A DNA stretch of 50,755 bases from Emticicia agri (GCA_945860265.1 CAMAQF010000021.1:1-50755); one strand, 5' to 3'; counted from the stretch's first letter, positions 9,490 through 18,152 are shown. Numbers and translations: made by a program. Notes: a model not told the origin generated them from the sequence alone.

Positions 9490-10173
9490 ATGAAAAAATT
9501 TATTCTTTATTTATCTATTGCAACGTTTGTTTTTTCCTGCAATTCAGAAACAAAACAAGAAACTACCCAACCCGAATCTCTTGGAAATACAATTTGGGTA
9601 AATGCCAAATACTTAGAAACACTTGAACGAACAAAATCACCGCTAAAAGCAAAGCCTTTTGCAGATACAGTAATGATAAACTTCGATAACAAAGCCGATA
9701 CCGCAAGTATTGTTTGGAATTTCCACGAGGGTTCGTCGTATGCTATAAAAAAAGGAAAGAAAATTTTATTTTTTGATGCTTATGAAACAAAACCAAAACC
9801 AGAGTTTGAAGCAACTTTAAACAATGAAGTTTTGAAAATCGGAAATAGCTTTTTCAAAAAAGTAGATACCACAGGTTTTATAGAAAAGAAATATTGGATA
9901 GGAAAATATTCAACTACAAAAGGAAACATCGAACTAAAATATGATGGCAAAATTTTTGGAGTAGATTCGCTCGTAACTTATTATGTTTGGAACGATTATA
10001 TAACTACTCAAACCGATATTGATTTGATAGATTTTTACGCAAACTCCAATAAATCAACCACTTACGGCTATAAATTTGCAGGAAATGAAATTATTTTCTA
10101 CGAATTTACTTGGAGTGAAGAAGGCTTAATTGGTAAATCAGGAAAAGAGATTTTTAGGTGGAATAAACTATAA
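9490..10173 (+). CDS. Hypothetical lipoprotein
   Basis: A 227-aa protein with signal sequence and lipobox ending FVFSC (Cys 17), hence probably lipid-anchored. The mature part is soluble and rich in beta-prone and aromatic residues, with two similar-looking halves each containing a KK/RW-type strand (FFKKVDTTG; IFRWNKL). No family is recognised. The 42-nt gap from the helicase contains TATCTTTA (9475-9482), one mismatch from a -7 box, so the gene may have its own promoter. It ends at a bidirectional terminator. Confidence 0.7.
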   Translation: MKKFILYLSIATFVFSCNSETKQETTQPESLGNTIWVNAKYLETLERTKSPLKAKPFADTVMINFDNKADTASIVWNFHEGSSYAIKKGKKILFFDAYETKPKPEFEATLNNEVLKIGNSFFKKVDTTGFIEKKYWIGKYSTTKGNIELKYDGKIFGVDSLVTYYVWNDYITTQTDIDLIDFYANSNKSTTYGYKFAGNEIIFYEFTWSEEGLIGKSGKEIFRWNKL

Positions 10174-10184
10174 ATTTCATTATT

Positions 10185-10222
10185 AAGAAAGCCTTCGCTA
10201 AAATAGAAAGCTTTCTTTTTTT
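10185..10222. terminator. Bidirectional terminator
   Basis: AAGAAAGC (10185-10192) pairs with GCTTTCTT (10210-10217), followed by T's. It sits between the convergent lipoprotein gene and the Lnb-like gene. Confidence 0.75.
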
Positions 10223-11426
10223 AAAACGAATTCAATTTCTTTCTGATTCGCCACCAAACAAAGAAAGATCTCACACAAAGAATCATAACTACTGGAATTA
10301 AAGCATAATTGATTTCTTGCGGCAAGAAATTCCAAGCCGCCAAGAAAAATAATAAAATGATACCATAAGCTAAGAAATGTTTTGAAAGCCAAGCTCTTTC
10401 GGGCGGCGATCCGATTTTTTCTTTTTTAAGTAATAAAGCAATCGGAAATAAAAGTGGGTAGGTCCAAATAATGTTTAGGTTATTTTCGGTTACTCCATGA
10501 TCAGTAAAGAACCAAAGTAAGAAAATAAACCAACCAAAAATACCTGCTATTATAAAAAGAATTTTATCGAAAAGGAAGCTCCTACTTTCCTTTATAAATT
10601 GATAGCCCGTGAAGAATAATACAACTAAAAACAAGGTCCGAAACAAAATAATTGGTGTAATTAGCTCTTTTTCTTTATCAGAAACTGCCAACATATCACG
10701 GTTGATAAGTTGTTTTGATAAAACCAATGGCTGCCATTTTCCATCACGATTGATTTTTGCGGCACCAAAGCCATCCATCAAATTATCGGGTAAAAACATA
10801 GCTCCATTTGCACCAGTAATTTCATCAGAAGGTTCTCCGATGGCTAAATCCATTCCAAAATCTGCCCAAAGCTTTTCGTTTTTACGAGCATATAAATCAA
10901 TCCATTGGCGATATGAGCTATCGGCATGCAAAGTTTTACTTAACTGCAAACTATCTTTACATACTCTCCTCAAAACATCTCTTAAGCGAGTTGAACAATT
11001 ATCATAAAAGAATTTATAAGCATATTCTCGGTTTTGTGGAAGATAATTGTTTTGCAAGAAATCAAAAACGCCTTGTTTTTGGGCTTGCGAAAGATTCAAA
11101 ACCTGTTCAATAACTGCACGGTTTTCTTGACTCCAACCAGCCATATCATTCTCAAAATAATTTCCACTTATTTGATAAGGAAGCGTTCCACGCAAAAATT
11201 TAATATAAAAACCTTTTGTACGAAAATCAAAAGCACCGTAGTTGAAGTTAAAATCGAGCCCTTGGCGTAGGTCACGGATTCGGATGGCACTATGACCGAA
11301 AGTAGAATACAACTCAGCTCCTGGCGAAACCGTCAACAAGCTAATTGTAGTTTCTGGCGAAAGGGTTTGTGCATTAGAAACCGAAGCAACTAAAGCAATA
11401 AAAACTAAGAAGAAATATTTTTTCAT
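10221..11426 (-). CDS. lnb: DUF4105/Lnb-type protein, candidate lipoprotein N-acyltransferase
   Basis: A 401-aa protein with signal peptide (cleavage near SNAQ), a periplasmic domain of about 240 residues, then about five C-terminal membrane segments. The periplasmic part carries the family landmarks ELYSTFGHSAIRI (His) and FFYDNCSTRLRD (Cys), the likely catalytic pair. DUF4105 proteins of Bacteroides have been reported as Lnb, which adds the third acyl chain to lipoprotein N-termini in bacteria lacking Lnt. That role fits this window, which encodes at least seven predicted lipoproteins. The assignment rests on family recognition; activity in this organism is inferred. Confidence 0.72.
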   Translation of the reverse strand: MKKYFFLVFIALVASVSNAQTLSPETTISLLTVSPGAELYSTFGHSAIRIRDLRQGLDFNFNYGAFDFRTKGFYIKFLRGTLPYQISGNYFENDMAGWSQENRAVIEQVLNLSQAQKQGVFDFLQNNYLPQNREYAYKFFYDNCSTRLRDVLRRVCKDSLQLSKTLHADSSYRQWIDLYARKNEKLWADFGMDLAIGEPSDEITGANGAMFLPDNLMDGFGAAKINRDGKWQPLVLSKQLINRDMLAVSDKEKELITPIILFRTLFLVVLFFTGYQFIKESRSFLFDKILFIIAGIFGWFIFLLWFFTDHGVTENNLNIIWTYPLLFPIALLLKKEKIGSPPERAWLSKHFLAYGIILLFFLAAWNFLPQEINYALIPVVMILCVRSFFVWWRIRKKLNSF

Positions 11427-11445
11427 ACAGAAGAATGATTTTCTG

Positions 11446-11453
11446 CAAATATA
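11446..11453 (-). promoter_or_regulatory. -7 box upstream of lnb-like gene
   Basis: TATATTTG on the minus strand, a full TAnnTTTG match, 20 nt before the ATG. Confidence 0.5.
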
Positions 11454-11509
11454 AAATAAGATTTGGTAGGATTAAAAGATTGACAGGATTTAGTAGAAAA
11501 ACAATTAAA

Positions 11510-11571
11510 TCTTCAGTCGGTAGTCTTGAGTTGGTATTTTTGGTTGCCAACTGAAAATTGCAAACTGAAGA
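11510..11571. repeat. Imperfect hairpin repeat downstream of LiaF-like gene
   Basis: TCTTCAGT (11510-11517) pairs with ACTGAAGA (11564-11571), and inside it AGTTGG (11529-11534) pairs with CCAACT (11547-11552). It lies just past the LiaF-like stop. It could act as a weak terminator for that gene or be a dispersed intergenic repeat. Confidence 0.45.
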
Positions 11572-11579
11572 CTAAAAAA

Positions 11580-12581
11580 TCAATAACGGTCAACTTTTAA
11601 AGAAGAAAGTCCACTATCAACATTCAAATATATTTTTTTTGTGGCTTTATCAAAACCTTTTGTTTGCCAAACTCCATCCTTTATTTTCTCGAAGTTATCA
11701 AAATCTTTTGCGTTTAATGCACCGTCCATCTTGATTTCACAACCTACGCTTTCGGGTATTTTGATTTTTACGCTTGCCACACCTGAGTTAATATCTACAT
11801 CTACTTTATCTTGTTTACCTCCCAATTTTATATCAATCGATGCCGCACCTGTTTCAATATCAAGTTTTTTAACCTTATAATTCGTAAAATCAAAATCCAA
11901 TTCTCCAGCACCAATTCCCATATCAATATTCCAAACTGGTGCTGTGCTTAGTTTTAACAATACATCATTATTAATGTTATTATCCTCCCCAAAATTAAAA
12001 TCTTTAGCTTTTTTATCCTTCATCGAAAAGTTAATTACTTTTCTTCCATCAATCGTTTCTTCCTCCAGCGTATAGCCAGATTTGAAACTTAGCAAAGTTG
12101 TGGCCTCAAAAAGTCGGTTTGGTGATTCTTCCAAATCAAATTCGGCTGCTCCACCACCAAGTTTTAAAGTTGCTTCTTTTACTTCAGGTGTCATTTCTAC
12201 AGCAAAATATTGCTTATTTCTATCACCTTTAGTTGTATCCGAGTTTGATGAATAATCATCTTCTTCATCATCAAAATCATCAATATCTATATTGATTCCA
12301 TCACTGATTTCATCTTTTATATCTTTTAAACCATCATCCACACACGTAAAGATTCCGAGTGGAATAGCAAATGCAATTAGTAGTGCAGAAGTAGCATTAT
12401 ATATGCTCTTTTTCTGGCTAAAAAATGCGGCTACACCAGCTAAAATCAACATAATTGGCCAAAATTGAGCAATTTTGCGGAATGACAAATTTAACTCAAA
12501 CCAATCAAGGTTTGTACCGAGAAACAAGAAGCCCAACACGATAAGTATTGCTCCCCAGAAAATATTACTTTTACGTTCCAT
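11580..12581 (-). CDS. LiaF-like membrane protein
   Basis: A 333-aa protein. The first 90 residues contain about four hydrophobic segments (FWGAILIVLGFLFLG; WPIMLILAGVAAFF; ALLIAFAIPLGIF), the LiaI/LiaF-type membrane module. A highly acidic linker follows (DIDDFDDEEDDYSSNSD), then a beta-rich C-terminal domain with repeating strands (DMGIGAGELDFDF; DIETGAASIDIKL; DINSGVASVKIKI), like the toastrack/DUF4097-type domain of LiaF relatives. LiaF proteins sense or damp envelope stress in Firmicutes; here the role is inferred. It is the third gene of the PspC cluster, separated from the second by an attenuator-like hairpin. Confidence 0.75.
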   Translation of the reverse strand: MERKSNIFWGAILIVLGFLFLGTNLDWFELNLSFRKIAQFWPIMLILAGVAAFFSQKKSIYNATSALLIAFAIPLGIFTCVDDGLKDIKDEISDGINIDIDDFDDEEDDYSSNSDTTKGDRNKQYFAVEMTPEVKEATLKLGGGAAEFDLEESPNRLFEATTLLSFKSGYTLEEETIDGRKVINFSMKDKKAKDFNFGEDNNINNDVLLKLSTAPVWNIDMGIGAGELDFDFTNYKVKKLDIETGAASIDIKLGGKQDKVDVDINSGVASVKIKIPESVGCEIKMDGALNAKDFDNFEKIKDGVWQTKGFDKATKKIYLNVDSGLSSLKVDRY

Positions 12582-12620
12582 GTTTTTATTTTGATTAAAA
12601 AAAATGTGATTTGAAGTAAA

Positions 12621-12655
12621 AAATCCTGCAAGTTGTTTGAAATCTTACAGGATTT
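12621..12655 (-). terminator. Intra-cluster terminator or attenuator
   Basis: AAATCCTGCAAG (12621-12632) pairs with CTTACAGGATTT (12644-12655) with one mismatch. Read on the minus strand, the stem ends in a T-rich stretch. It lies between the PspC-LiaF gene and the LiaF-like gene and could lower expression of the third gene. Confidence 0.6.
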
Positions 12656-12666
12656 GTATAATTATT

Positions 12667-13176
12667 TTACAAATTTGAAGAACTATCGTTATTCGTAAAA
12701 TTGGTAAAATTATCGTCTTTTCTGTCTTTAACTATAAGCCAAACACCAATTCCAATCAAAATAAGAGGCCACATTTGACCGATGTAACGAAATAAGTTAA
12801 TATGAAAAAATGTCTTGAACGAAAAGATAATACCTAATATAATAAGTACTGCCCCACCTACTAAATTGTTTTTTTGATTGTGACTGCTCATAAAAGTAAA
12901 ATTTGAAGTTTGAGAAATATCATTATTTGTTGAACTGGACGCTGGAGAGTTTCCTAATCCAGTAAAACCATAATCATATTTTATGGGTAAGACTACCCAT
13001 AAGATGAAATAGGCAATGAATGCAGGTACTGGAGTAAAAAATAATAATACAAAAACTACTCGAATTAGAGTAATATCGATATTAAAATATTCGGCTAAAC
13101 CTTGCGAAACTCCACCGAGCACCGCCTGACGGTTTTTGATTCTATATAGCGGATTGCCGCCCAATTTCTTTTCCAT
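12667..13176 (-). CDS. PspC-domain membrane protein with LiaI/LiaF-type segment
   Basis: A 169-aa protein. Residues 1-70 form a PspC domain (LYRIKNRQAVLGGVSQGLAEYF, then a Pro-containing membrane segment LLFFTPVPAFIAYFILWVVLP). A polar Asn/Ser linker follows, then two more membrane segments (LVGGAVLIILGIIF and MWPLILIGIGVWLIV) matching the LiaI/LiaF N-terminal module of the next gene. This links PspC and LiaF elements in one polypeptide. PspC proteins act in phage-shock-type envelope stress responses; no pspA, pspB or LiaRS genes are present nearby. Confidence 0.82.
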   Translation of the reverse strand: MEKKLGGNPLYRIKNRQAVLGGVSQGLAEYFNIDITLIRVVFVLLFFTPVPAFIAYFILWVVLPIKYDYGFTGLGNSPASSSTNNDISQTSNFTFMSSHNQKNNLVGGAVLIILGIIFSFKTFFHINLFRYIGQMWPLILIGIGVWLIVKDRKDDNFTNFTNNDSSSNL

Positions 13177-13251
13177 ATCCCTAAATATATTGTTTTATTT
13201 AGTTTTTTTTAAGGAAGCCTTCTCTCTAAGATGAGACTTCCTTTGAGGTTG

Positions 13252-13491
13252 TTAGTTTGCAGGTGTGTAATTAATAGTTGTTATTTGAACAGACTCTTTG
13301 GTTGGCATCACTATCCAGAGGACTATGTAAGGGATAATTGCAGGAATTGGAGTAAAGAATGCTCCTACCATTAGTACGCGTACGAGTGTAACATCAAGAT
13401 TTAAATACTCAGCTAAACCGGCCGCTACACCACCAATCATTTTATTTGATTTAATTCTTATTAGCGGGGTACCGCTCATTCGCTTTTCCAT
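13252..13491 (-). CDS. Stand-alone PspC-domain protein
   Basis: A 79-aa protein that is almost only a PspC domain: LIRIKSNKMIGGVAAGLAEYL followed by the membrane segment MVGAFFTPIPAIIPYIVLWIVM. It is strongly similar to the N-terminus of the next gene, so the pair probably arose by duplication. It is the first gene of a three-gene unit, with a good promoter box upstream. Confidence 0.83.
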   Translation of the reverse strand: MEKRMSGTPLIRIKSNKMIGGVAAGLAEYLNLDVTLVRVLMVGAFFTPIPAIIPYIVLWIVMPTKESVQITTINYTPAN

Positions 13492-13558
13492 TGTTTTAAT
13501 ATTGTTTATGTATTTTGTTTTTCTTTAAAATCAACCCTCGTTTGGGTGATTGATGAAA

Positions 13559-13566
13559 CAAAGATA
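13559..13566 (-). promoter_or_regulatory. -7 box of the PspC/LiaF cluster
   Basis: TATCTTTG on the minus strand, a full TAnnTTTG match, 67 nt before the first pspC-like ATG. The rest of the gap 13567-13764 shows no gene. Confidence 0.6.
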
Positions 13567-13764
13567 TAGGCTAAAGACGGTACTGTGTAATGCAAACTAC
13601 ATGAATGGAAAAAATTAATGTCAAAGGGGTTTATTTGAGGAAGGTTTTGGAAAAGTTATTACAAATGGTTGCAGATAGTTGTTTTCGTTGTAGATTGTTT
13701 GCCGTAGAAACTGTTGGTTTTTTCCGATTCAATAATTTGTAACAATATGAAACAAATAAATTTT

Positions 13765-14367
13765 TTAATCAACTTCAATCATTTCAAGTATATCTCTCAA
13801 TTCATCATAATCTTTATAACCTGGTCGAATCTCATTACTTCCTTTCAATGCGATGCCTTTGATTGGCATTTCATCAAGAAGTTTGTTTACATTATCAGCT
13901 GTAATTCCAAAATCTAAAACTATTGAATAATTGAATAAGTATTCTTTAAGTGTAAAACGAGCAAAATCTGAGAAATCTCCTCCACGGACCAAAAAGAATT
14001 CTACAAATTGTGAATATCGCTCTAAATAATTTTCGAAATGTGGACTCTCAAATTCAAGTTTTAAGATAATTGGTTTCCCCAAATCCACAATTTGTGGTAA
14101 AAGTCCAGCTTCCGAAATTTGAACAGAATCTATTTCGTACGCCTCAAACAAAGCCTTTACTTCCTCATAATCAGCACTTTGAGTTTCGCCAACTATTTTT
14201 ACACCTGCCACCCAAGATTTTATTTCTTTCATTTTTTCGGGCGAAACATAATCGACCGAACTTTTATCCATCACAAAACCAATCATTTCGACGCCCATAC
14301 CAGCACAATAACGTGCATCCGACAAATTAGTTACGTTGCTTACTTTTACCAGTGTTTTTAATGACAT
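13765..14367 (-). CDS. TrpF-like TIM-barrel protein lacking catalytic Cys
   Basis: A 200-aa protein that aligns with phosphoribosylanthranilate isomerase. The N-terminus KVSNVTNLSDARYCAGMG and EMIGFV parallels the usual KICGIT(N/R)xxDAxxAxxxGAD and xxGF. The end (DFGITADNVNKLL and GIALKGSNEIRPGYKDYDEL) parallels the phosphate-binding loop and the terminal helix. The general-base Cys of the KICG motif is replaced (KVSN), so normal isomerase activity is doubtful. No other trp gene is in the window. It is probably a diverged paralogue of unknown function. Confidence 0.65.
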   Translation of the reverse strand: MSLKTLVKVSNVTNLSDARYCAGMGVEMIGFVMDKSSVDYVSPEKMKEIKSWVAGVKIVGETQSADYEEVKALFEAYEIDSVQISEAGLLPQIVDLGKPIILKLEFESPHFENYLERYSQFVEFFLVRGGDFSDFARFTLKEYLFNYSIVLDFGITADNVNKLLDEMPIKGIALKGSNEIRPGYKDYDELRDILEMIEVD

Positions 14368-14420
14368 TATCTTTTTGATTTACGATTTTATGAACTTCGA
14401 ATACGCTAAATTATGAATTA

Positions 14421-14470
14421 AAGCCGAAGTCGATAACTGAGCGAAGCCGAAGTTCCGACTGAAGTTTCCA
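14421..14470. repeat. Dispersed repeat of the GAGCGAAGCCGAAGT type
   Basis: Contains GCCGAAGTCGATAACTGAGC and then GAAGCCGAAGTTCCGACT, with small inverted parts (AGTCG/CGACT). Related text in the opposite sense (TACTTCGCTCAACC) occurs at 19150-19187. These look like copies of a non-coding intergenic repeat family. Confidence 0.45.
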
Positions 14471-14532
14471 TTAAATTCTCATTCTTTGGCTCAAAATTAC
14501 CTCAGAACTATTCATAATCAAATTCTGTTGAT

Positions 14533-14540
14533 TAATTTTG
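14533..14540 (+). promoter_or_regulatory. Candidate -7 box upstream of mnmA
   Basis: TAATTTTG, matching TAnnTTTG, 82 nt before the mnmA ATG. Confidence 0.4.
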
Positions 14541-14622
14541 CAAGATAAACAATTCTTCATTCTTAATTCTAATTGTGCGAAAGCATAAAAACGGTTGGCA
14601 TTGAACCAACGCAGTAAACAAA

Positions 14623-15768
14623 ATGAGCAAACACGGAAGAATTTTAGTCGCCATGAGTGGCGGTATAGACAGTTCGTTGGCAGCAGTTATGCTCCACGAA
14701 GAAGGCTACGAAGTAATAGGTATGACCATGAAAACATGGGATTATGCTTCATCAGGCAGTAGTAAAAAAGAAACAGGATGTTGCAGCCTCGACTCAATTA
14801 ACGACGCACGAAACATTGCCGTGAATTTAGGTTTCCCACATTATATATTGGATATTCGTGAAGAATTTGGCGATTATGTTATCGACCACTTTACTGGTGA
14901 ATATTTAGAAGGCCGCACACCAAACCCGTGTGTATTGTGTAATACGCACATCAAATGGGACTCATTGCTTCGCCGTGCCGACAAACTTGACTGTGAATTA
15001 ATCGCCACAGGACACTATGCAAATGTGCGTGAGGTCGGCTCTTCGAAAGAAAACTCTAGATTTGTAATCTCGAAAGGAATTGATACTTGGAAAGACCAAA
15101 GCTACGTTCTTTGGGGAGTTTCGCAGGAAAGTTTGGCACGTACAAAATTACCTTTGGGAAATTTGAAAAAATCAGAAATTCGAGAAATGGCAACCCAAAA
15201 AGAATTCTATGATTTGGTAAACAAAAAAGAATCTTACGAAATATGCTTCGTGCCTGACAATGATTACCGAGGTTTCTTAAAACGTCGAGTTGAAGGTTTA
15301 GAAGAAAGAGTAAAAGGTGGAAATTTTGTTTTGGAAGATGGGAAAGTAGTAGGCAAGCACGAAGGTTATCCTTTTTATACGATTGGACAAAGGAAAGGAT
15401 TAGGAATTGCTTTCGGAACGCCAATGTTTGTTACCGAAATCAGGAAAGACACCAATGAGGTTGTTTTGGGTCACGAAAAATCTTTGGATAAAGATGGCAT
15501 GATGGTTGGCAAAATCGTTATGCAAAAATATGCAAATTTGAATGGTTTAAGTTTGGAAACAAATACCAAAATCAGATACAAACACGAAGGTTCACCAGCT
15601 ACAATTACCCAAGACGGAGATAAAATGAAAGTAATTTTCAACGAACCCGTCAGCGGAATTGCCCCTGGTCAAGCAGCGGTTTTTTATGAAGGCGATGATG
15701 TTGTTGGTGGAGGTTGGATATTAAAAAGTTTTAATCAAAACTCCGTTTTTGAGCAAGCACAGAACTAA
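14623..15768 (+). CDS. mnmA: tRNA-specific 2-thiouridylase MnmA
   Basis: A 381-aa enzyme that thiolates U34 of tRNA Lys, Glu and Gln in the cytoplasm. The PP-loop SGGIDSS (12-18) binds ATP. The two catalytic cysteines are visible in NPCVLCN and YEICFVPD. FYTIGQRKGLGI and the C-terminal EPVSGIAPGQAAVFY are further family signatures. Its length is normal and the ATG directly precedes the conserved N-terminal strand. It stands alone, ends at a hairpin terminator and has no recognisable mnmE/mnmG neighbours. Confidence 0.96.
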   Translation: MSKHGRILVAMSGGIDSSLAAVMLHEEGYEVIGMTMKTWDYASSGSSKKETGCCSLDSINDARNIAVNLGFPHYILDIREEFGDYVIDHFTGEYLEGRTPNPCVLCNTHIKWDSLLRRADKLDCELIATGHYANVREVGSSKENSRFVISKGIDTWKDQSYVLWGVSQESLARTKLPLGNLKKSEIREMATQKEFYDLVNKKESYEICFVPDNDYRGFLKRRVEGLEERVKGGNFVLEDGKVVGKHEGYPFYTIGQRKGLGIAFGTPMFVTEIRKDTNEVVLGHEKSLDKDGMMVGKIVMQKYANLNGLSLETNTKIRYKHEGSPATITQDGDKMKVIFNEPVSGIAPGQAAVFYEGDDVVGGGWILKSFNQNSVFEQAQN

Positions 15769-15812
15769 ACTTTAAAAAAAACTCCAATTTTACTCAAATA
15801 ATTCACGAGAAG

Positions 15813-15850
15813 GCTACTTAAAATCAAAATATTAAGTAGCTTTTCTTTTT
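15813..15850 (+). terminator. Terminator of mnmA
   Basis: GCTACTTA (15813-15820) pairs with TAAGTAGC (15833-15840) and is followed by a T-rich tail. Confidence 0.75.
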
Positions 15851-15910
15851 TAATAAAAGATTTCGATTTTTATTTCGTTATTTAAATAAAGAAAACTCTA
15901 CCATAATCTT

Positions 15911-17542
15911 ATGAAAATTTTCATACTCGGTTTACTTATATTAACCTCCTACACAACGTTCGCACAAAACCAATACTTTGTACTTTTCAAAAACAAAGCA
16001 AATTCGCCTTACTCAGTTTCTCGGCCAAAAGAGTTTCTTTCTGACCGCTCTATTAAACGTCGAACGAACCAAAAAATATCAATTACTGAGCGTGACTTCC
16101 CTCCTAACCCAAGCTATTTGTCCGAAATATCCAAAACTGGGGCAAAAGTATTATACAAATCTCGTTGGATAAACGGTGCTTTGATTCAGACCGATGCGGC
16201 TACTTTGACAAAGATTCTTAATCTTACGTTTGTACGTGGCTTAGAAGGAAAAGGAGATATTAGAAATGCACGTTTGAATGAGCAAGGTCAGACCATAAAT
16301 AAAAAAGACAAATTTGGAAACGAAGGTATTTTAGATAATGGTCTTTCGCAAACTCAACTTGCGATGCTTGGTGCAGATAAAATGCACACAAAAGGCTTTC
16401 ATGGCGAAGGAATGTTGATTGGTGTTTTAGATTCTGGATTTTTGAATGCCAATAAATTAACTTTTTTTAATGATTTATTCAATAATAAGAGAGTTATTGG
16501 CACTTGGGATTTTGTAAATAATGAGTCAAACGTTTATAATGATCACAATCACGGAACAAATGTTTTGTCTTGCATGGCGGCTTTTGAAAATAGTCGAATC
16601 GTAGGAACAGCCTATAAAGCAAGTTATTTGTTATTAACCACCGAAGACGTAGCCTCAGAAACAAAACGAGAAGAAGCCAATTGGCTTTTCGGTGCGGAAA
16701 TGGCTGATAGTGTGGGTGTTGACGTAATTAACACCTCGCTAGGTTATACCGAATTTGACAATCCTATTCAAAATTATAAATACACCGATATGAACGGTGA
16801 CCGAGCATTAGCCACTCGTGCAGCCGACTGGGCTGCCCAAGCAGGGATTCTGGTAGTCGCTTCGGCAGGTAATGATGGAAGTGGAAGTTGGAAATATATA
16901 GGGACACCCGCCGATGCTGATTCTATTATTGCCGTTGGTGCAGTGAGTAGTTCACAAAATATTGCATCCTTTAGTTCTTATGGTCCATCGGTTGATGGAC
17001 GAGTTAAACCAGAGTTATCGGCTCAAGGATCAAATACTACAATTGGCAATACCAATGGAACTGTCGGATTAAGTAGTGGAACTTCATTTTCATCGCCTTT
17101 GATGGCTGGTTTTGCAGCGAGTTTTTGGCAAGCATTTCCGAATTTAACCAACATGCAGGTTAGAGAATATTTGATTCGTTCGGCAAATCAATACACAAAT
17201 CCCGACAATCGTGTAGGCTACGGAATACCAAATTTCGATAAGGCTTATGAATTGGCAGAATTAGAGGCTCTTATAAATGAATTGAAAAAATCAGGTCAAG
17301 AAGTAATAGTTTTCCCAAACCCAATCAATGATGGTTCTAATACGAAGGTTTGGGTTTTGAAAAATGATGCAGGTACAAACTTTGAATACTCGATAACTGA
17401 TTTAACAGGAAAAATACTTTGGAATTTGAGTACAAAAGAAAGTAAAATCACACTTCCAGCAATCAATGATTTACCACTTTCAAATGTAATTTTGAAAGTT
17501 ACAGCAGAAAACCTAAAGTATTCGACTAAAATAATCAGATAA
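15911..17542 (+). CDS. Secreted subtilase with T9SS type A-like sorting domain
   Basis: A 543-aa protein with signal peptide (cleavage near TFAQ). An N-terminal prodomain region contains FLSDRSIKRR. The S8 triad is Asp174 in GVLDSGF, His214 in DHNHGTNVL and Ser392 in SSGTSFSSP. The last 80 residues begin VIVFPNPINDG and end LKYSTKIIR, the layout of a type A sorting signal for the type IX secretion system (PNP motif, then a short beta-sandwich ending in Lys/Arg). It is therefore predicted to be exported by T9SS; a T9SS plug gene lies 1.8 kb downstream. It is distinct from the subtilase at 3022, which lacks such a domain. Confidence 0.9.
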   Translation: MKIFILGLLILTSYTTFAQNQYFVLFKNKANSPYSVSRPKEFLSDRSIKRRTNQKISITERDFPPNPSYLSEISKTGAKVLYKSRWINGALIQTDAATLTKILNLTFVRGLEGKGDIRNARLNEQGQTINKKDKFGNEGILDNGLSQTQLAMLGADKMHTKGFHGEGMLIGVLDSGFLNANKLTFFNDLFNNKRVIGTWDFVNNESNVYNDHNHGTNVLSCMAAFENSRIVGTAYKASYLLLTTEDVASETKREEANWLFGAEMADSVGVDVINTSLGYTEFDNPIQNYKYTDMNGDRALATRAADWAAQAGILVVASAGNDGSGSWKYIGTPADADSIIAVGAVSSSQNIASFSSYGPSVDGRVKPELSAQGSNTTIGNTNGTVGLSSGTSFSSPLMAGFAASFWQAFPNLTNMQVREYLIRSANQYTNPDNRVGYGIPNFDKAYELAELEALINELKKSGQEVIVFPNPINDGSNTKVWVLKNDAGTNFEYSITDLTGKILWNLSTKESKITLPAINDLPLSNVILKVTAENLKYSTKIIR

Positions 17543-17559
17543 ATTCTAAAAAGAGCTTT

Positions 17560-17592
17560 AAGGTTTTGAAACTTCTTTAAATTCAAAACCTT
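17560..17592. terminator. Bidirectional terminator
   Basis: AAGGTTTTGAA (17560-17570) pairs perfectly with TTCAAAACCTT (17582-17592), between the convergent subtilase and Nudix genes. Confidence 0.8.
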
Positions 17593-17604
17593 CTAGTTTT
17601 CTTA

Positions 17605-18135
17605 TTATATTTTCCTCACCATTCTCATAATCGACTCAGAATCATTGTGTTCGGCGATTTTTTCGAGTGAAACCCATGACAAATCGTTCGATTCTTCTGT
17701 TATGATTAATTGCTCGTTCATATCGCCTTCAATCAAAAAACGAATATCGTAATGATAATGTGCAGGAATACCTTTCCTTTCTGGTATCAGATGTACGTCA
17801 ACATCATATACTTCTCCATCAACAACTTTTAAATTTTTGAGTCCAGTTTCTTCATTGGCTTCCTTCAAAGCTACATTCAAAAGATCTGGTTCGCCATCGC
17901 AATGGCCTCCAGGCTGAAACCACCGATTTAGTTTCCGGTGGTGCGTCATCAAAACGTGGGTTCGAGCATCATTTATTATCCAAGCCGAACCAGTTACGTG
18001 TCCAATTAATAGTTCACGCTTAAAACAATCTTCATTCGTTTTCACAAATTCAATCGTTTCATTTTTCATTTTCAATTCGTTTTCATCAATCGGCGAATGC
18101 TTTTCGAGCAAATCAAGTAATATCTTTCGGTGCAT
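17605..18135 (-). CDS. Nudix hydrolase
   Basis: A 176-aa protein with a Nudix box starting PGGHCDGEPDLLNVA and continuing LKEANEETGL. The K-E-x-x-E-E-T-G core binds the metal and the pyrophosphate. The spacing between the first Glu and the KE pair is one residue longer than the standard pattern, as in relatives with GGHxD starts. The substrate cannot be predicted. It is transcribed alone and divergently from the DUF2911 gene. Confidence 0.85.
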   Translation of the reverse strand: MHRKILLDLLEKHSPIDENELKMKNETIEFVKTNEDCFKRELLIGHVTGSAWIINDARTHVLMTHHRKLNRWFQPGGHCDGEPDLLNVALKEANEETGLKNLKVVDGEVYDVDVHLIPERKGIPAHYHYDIRFLIEGDMNEQLIITEESNDLSWVSLEKIAEHNDSESIMRMVRKI

Positions 18136-18152
18136 TTTTGAAGTTTTATACG

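Noticed and set aside
14594-14615. Small inverted repeat GTTGG/CCAAC before mnmA as a tRNA remnant or operator
   Set aside because: The stem is only 5 bp, and no tRNA arms or CCA-like context are found.
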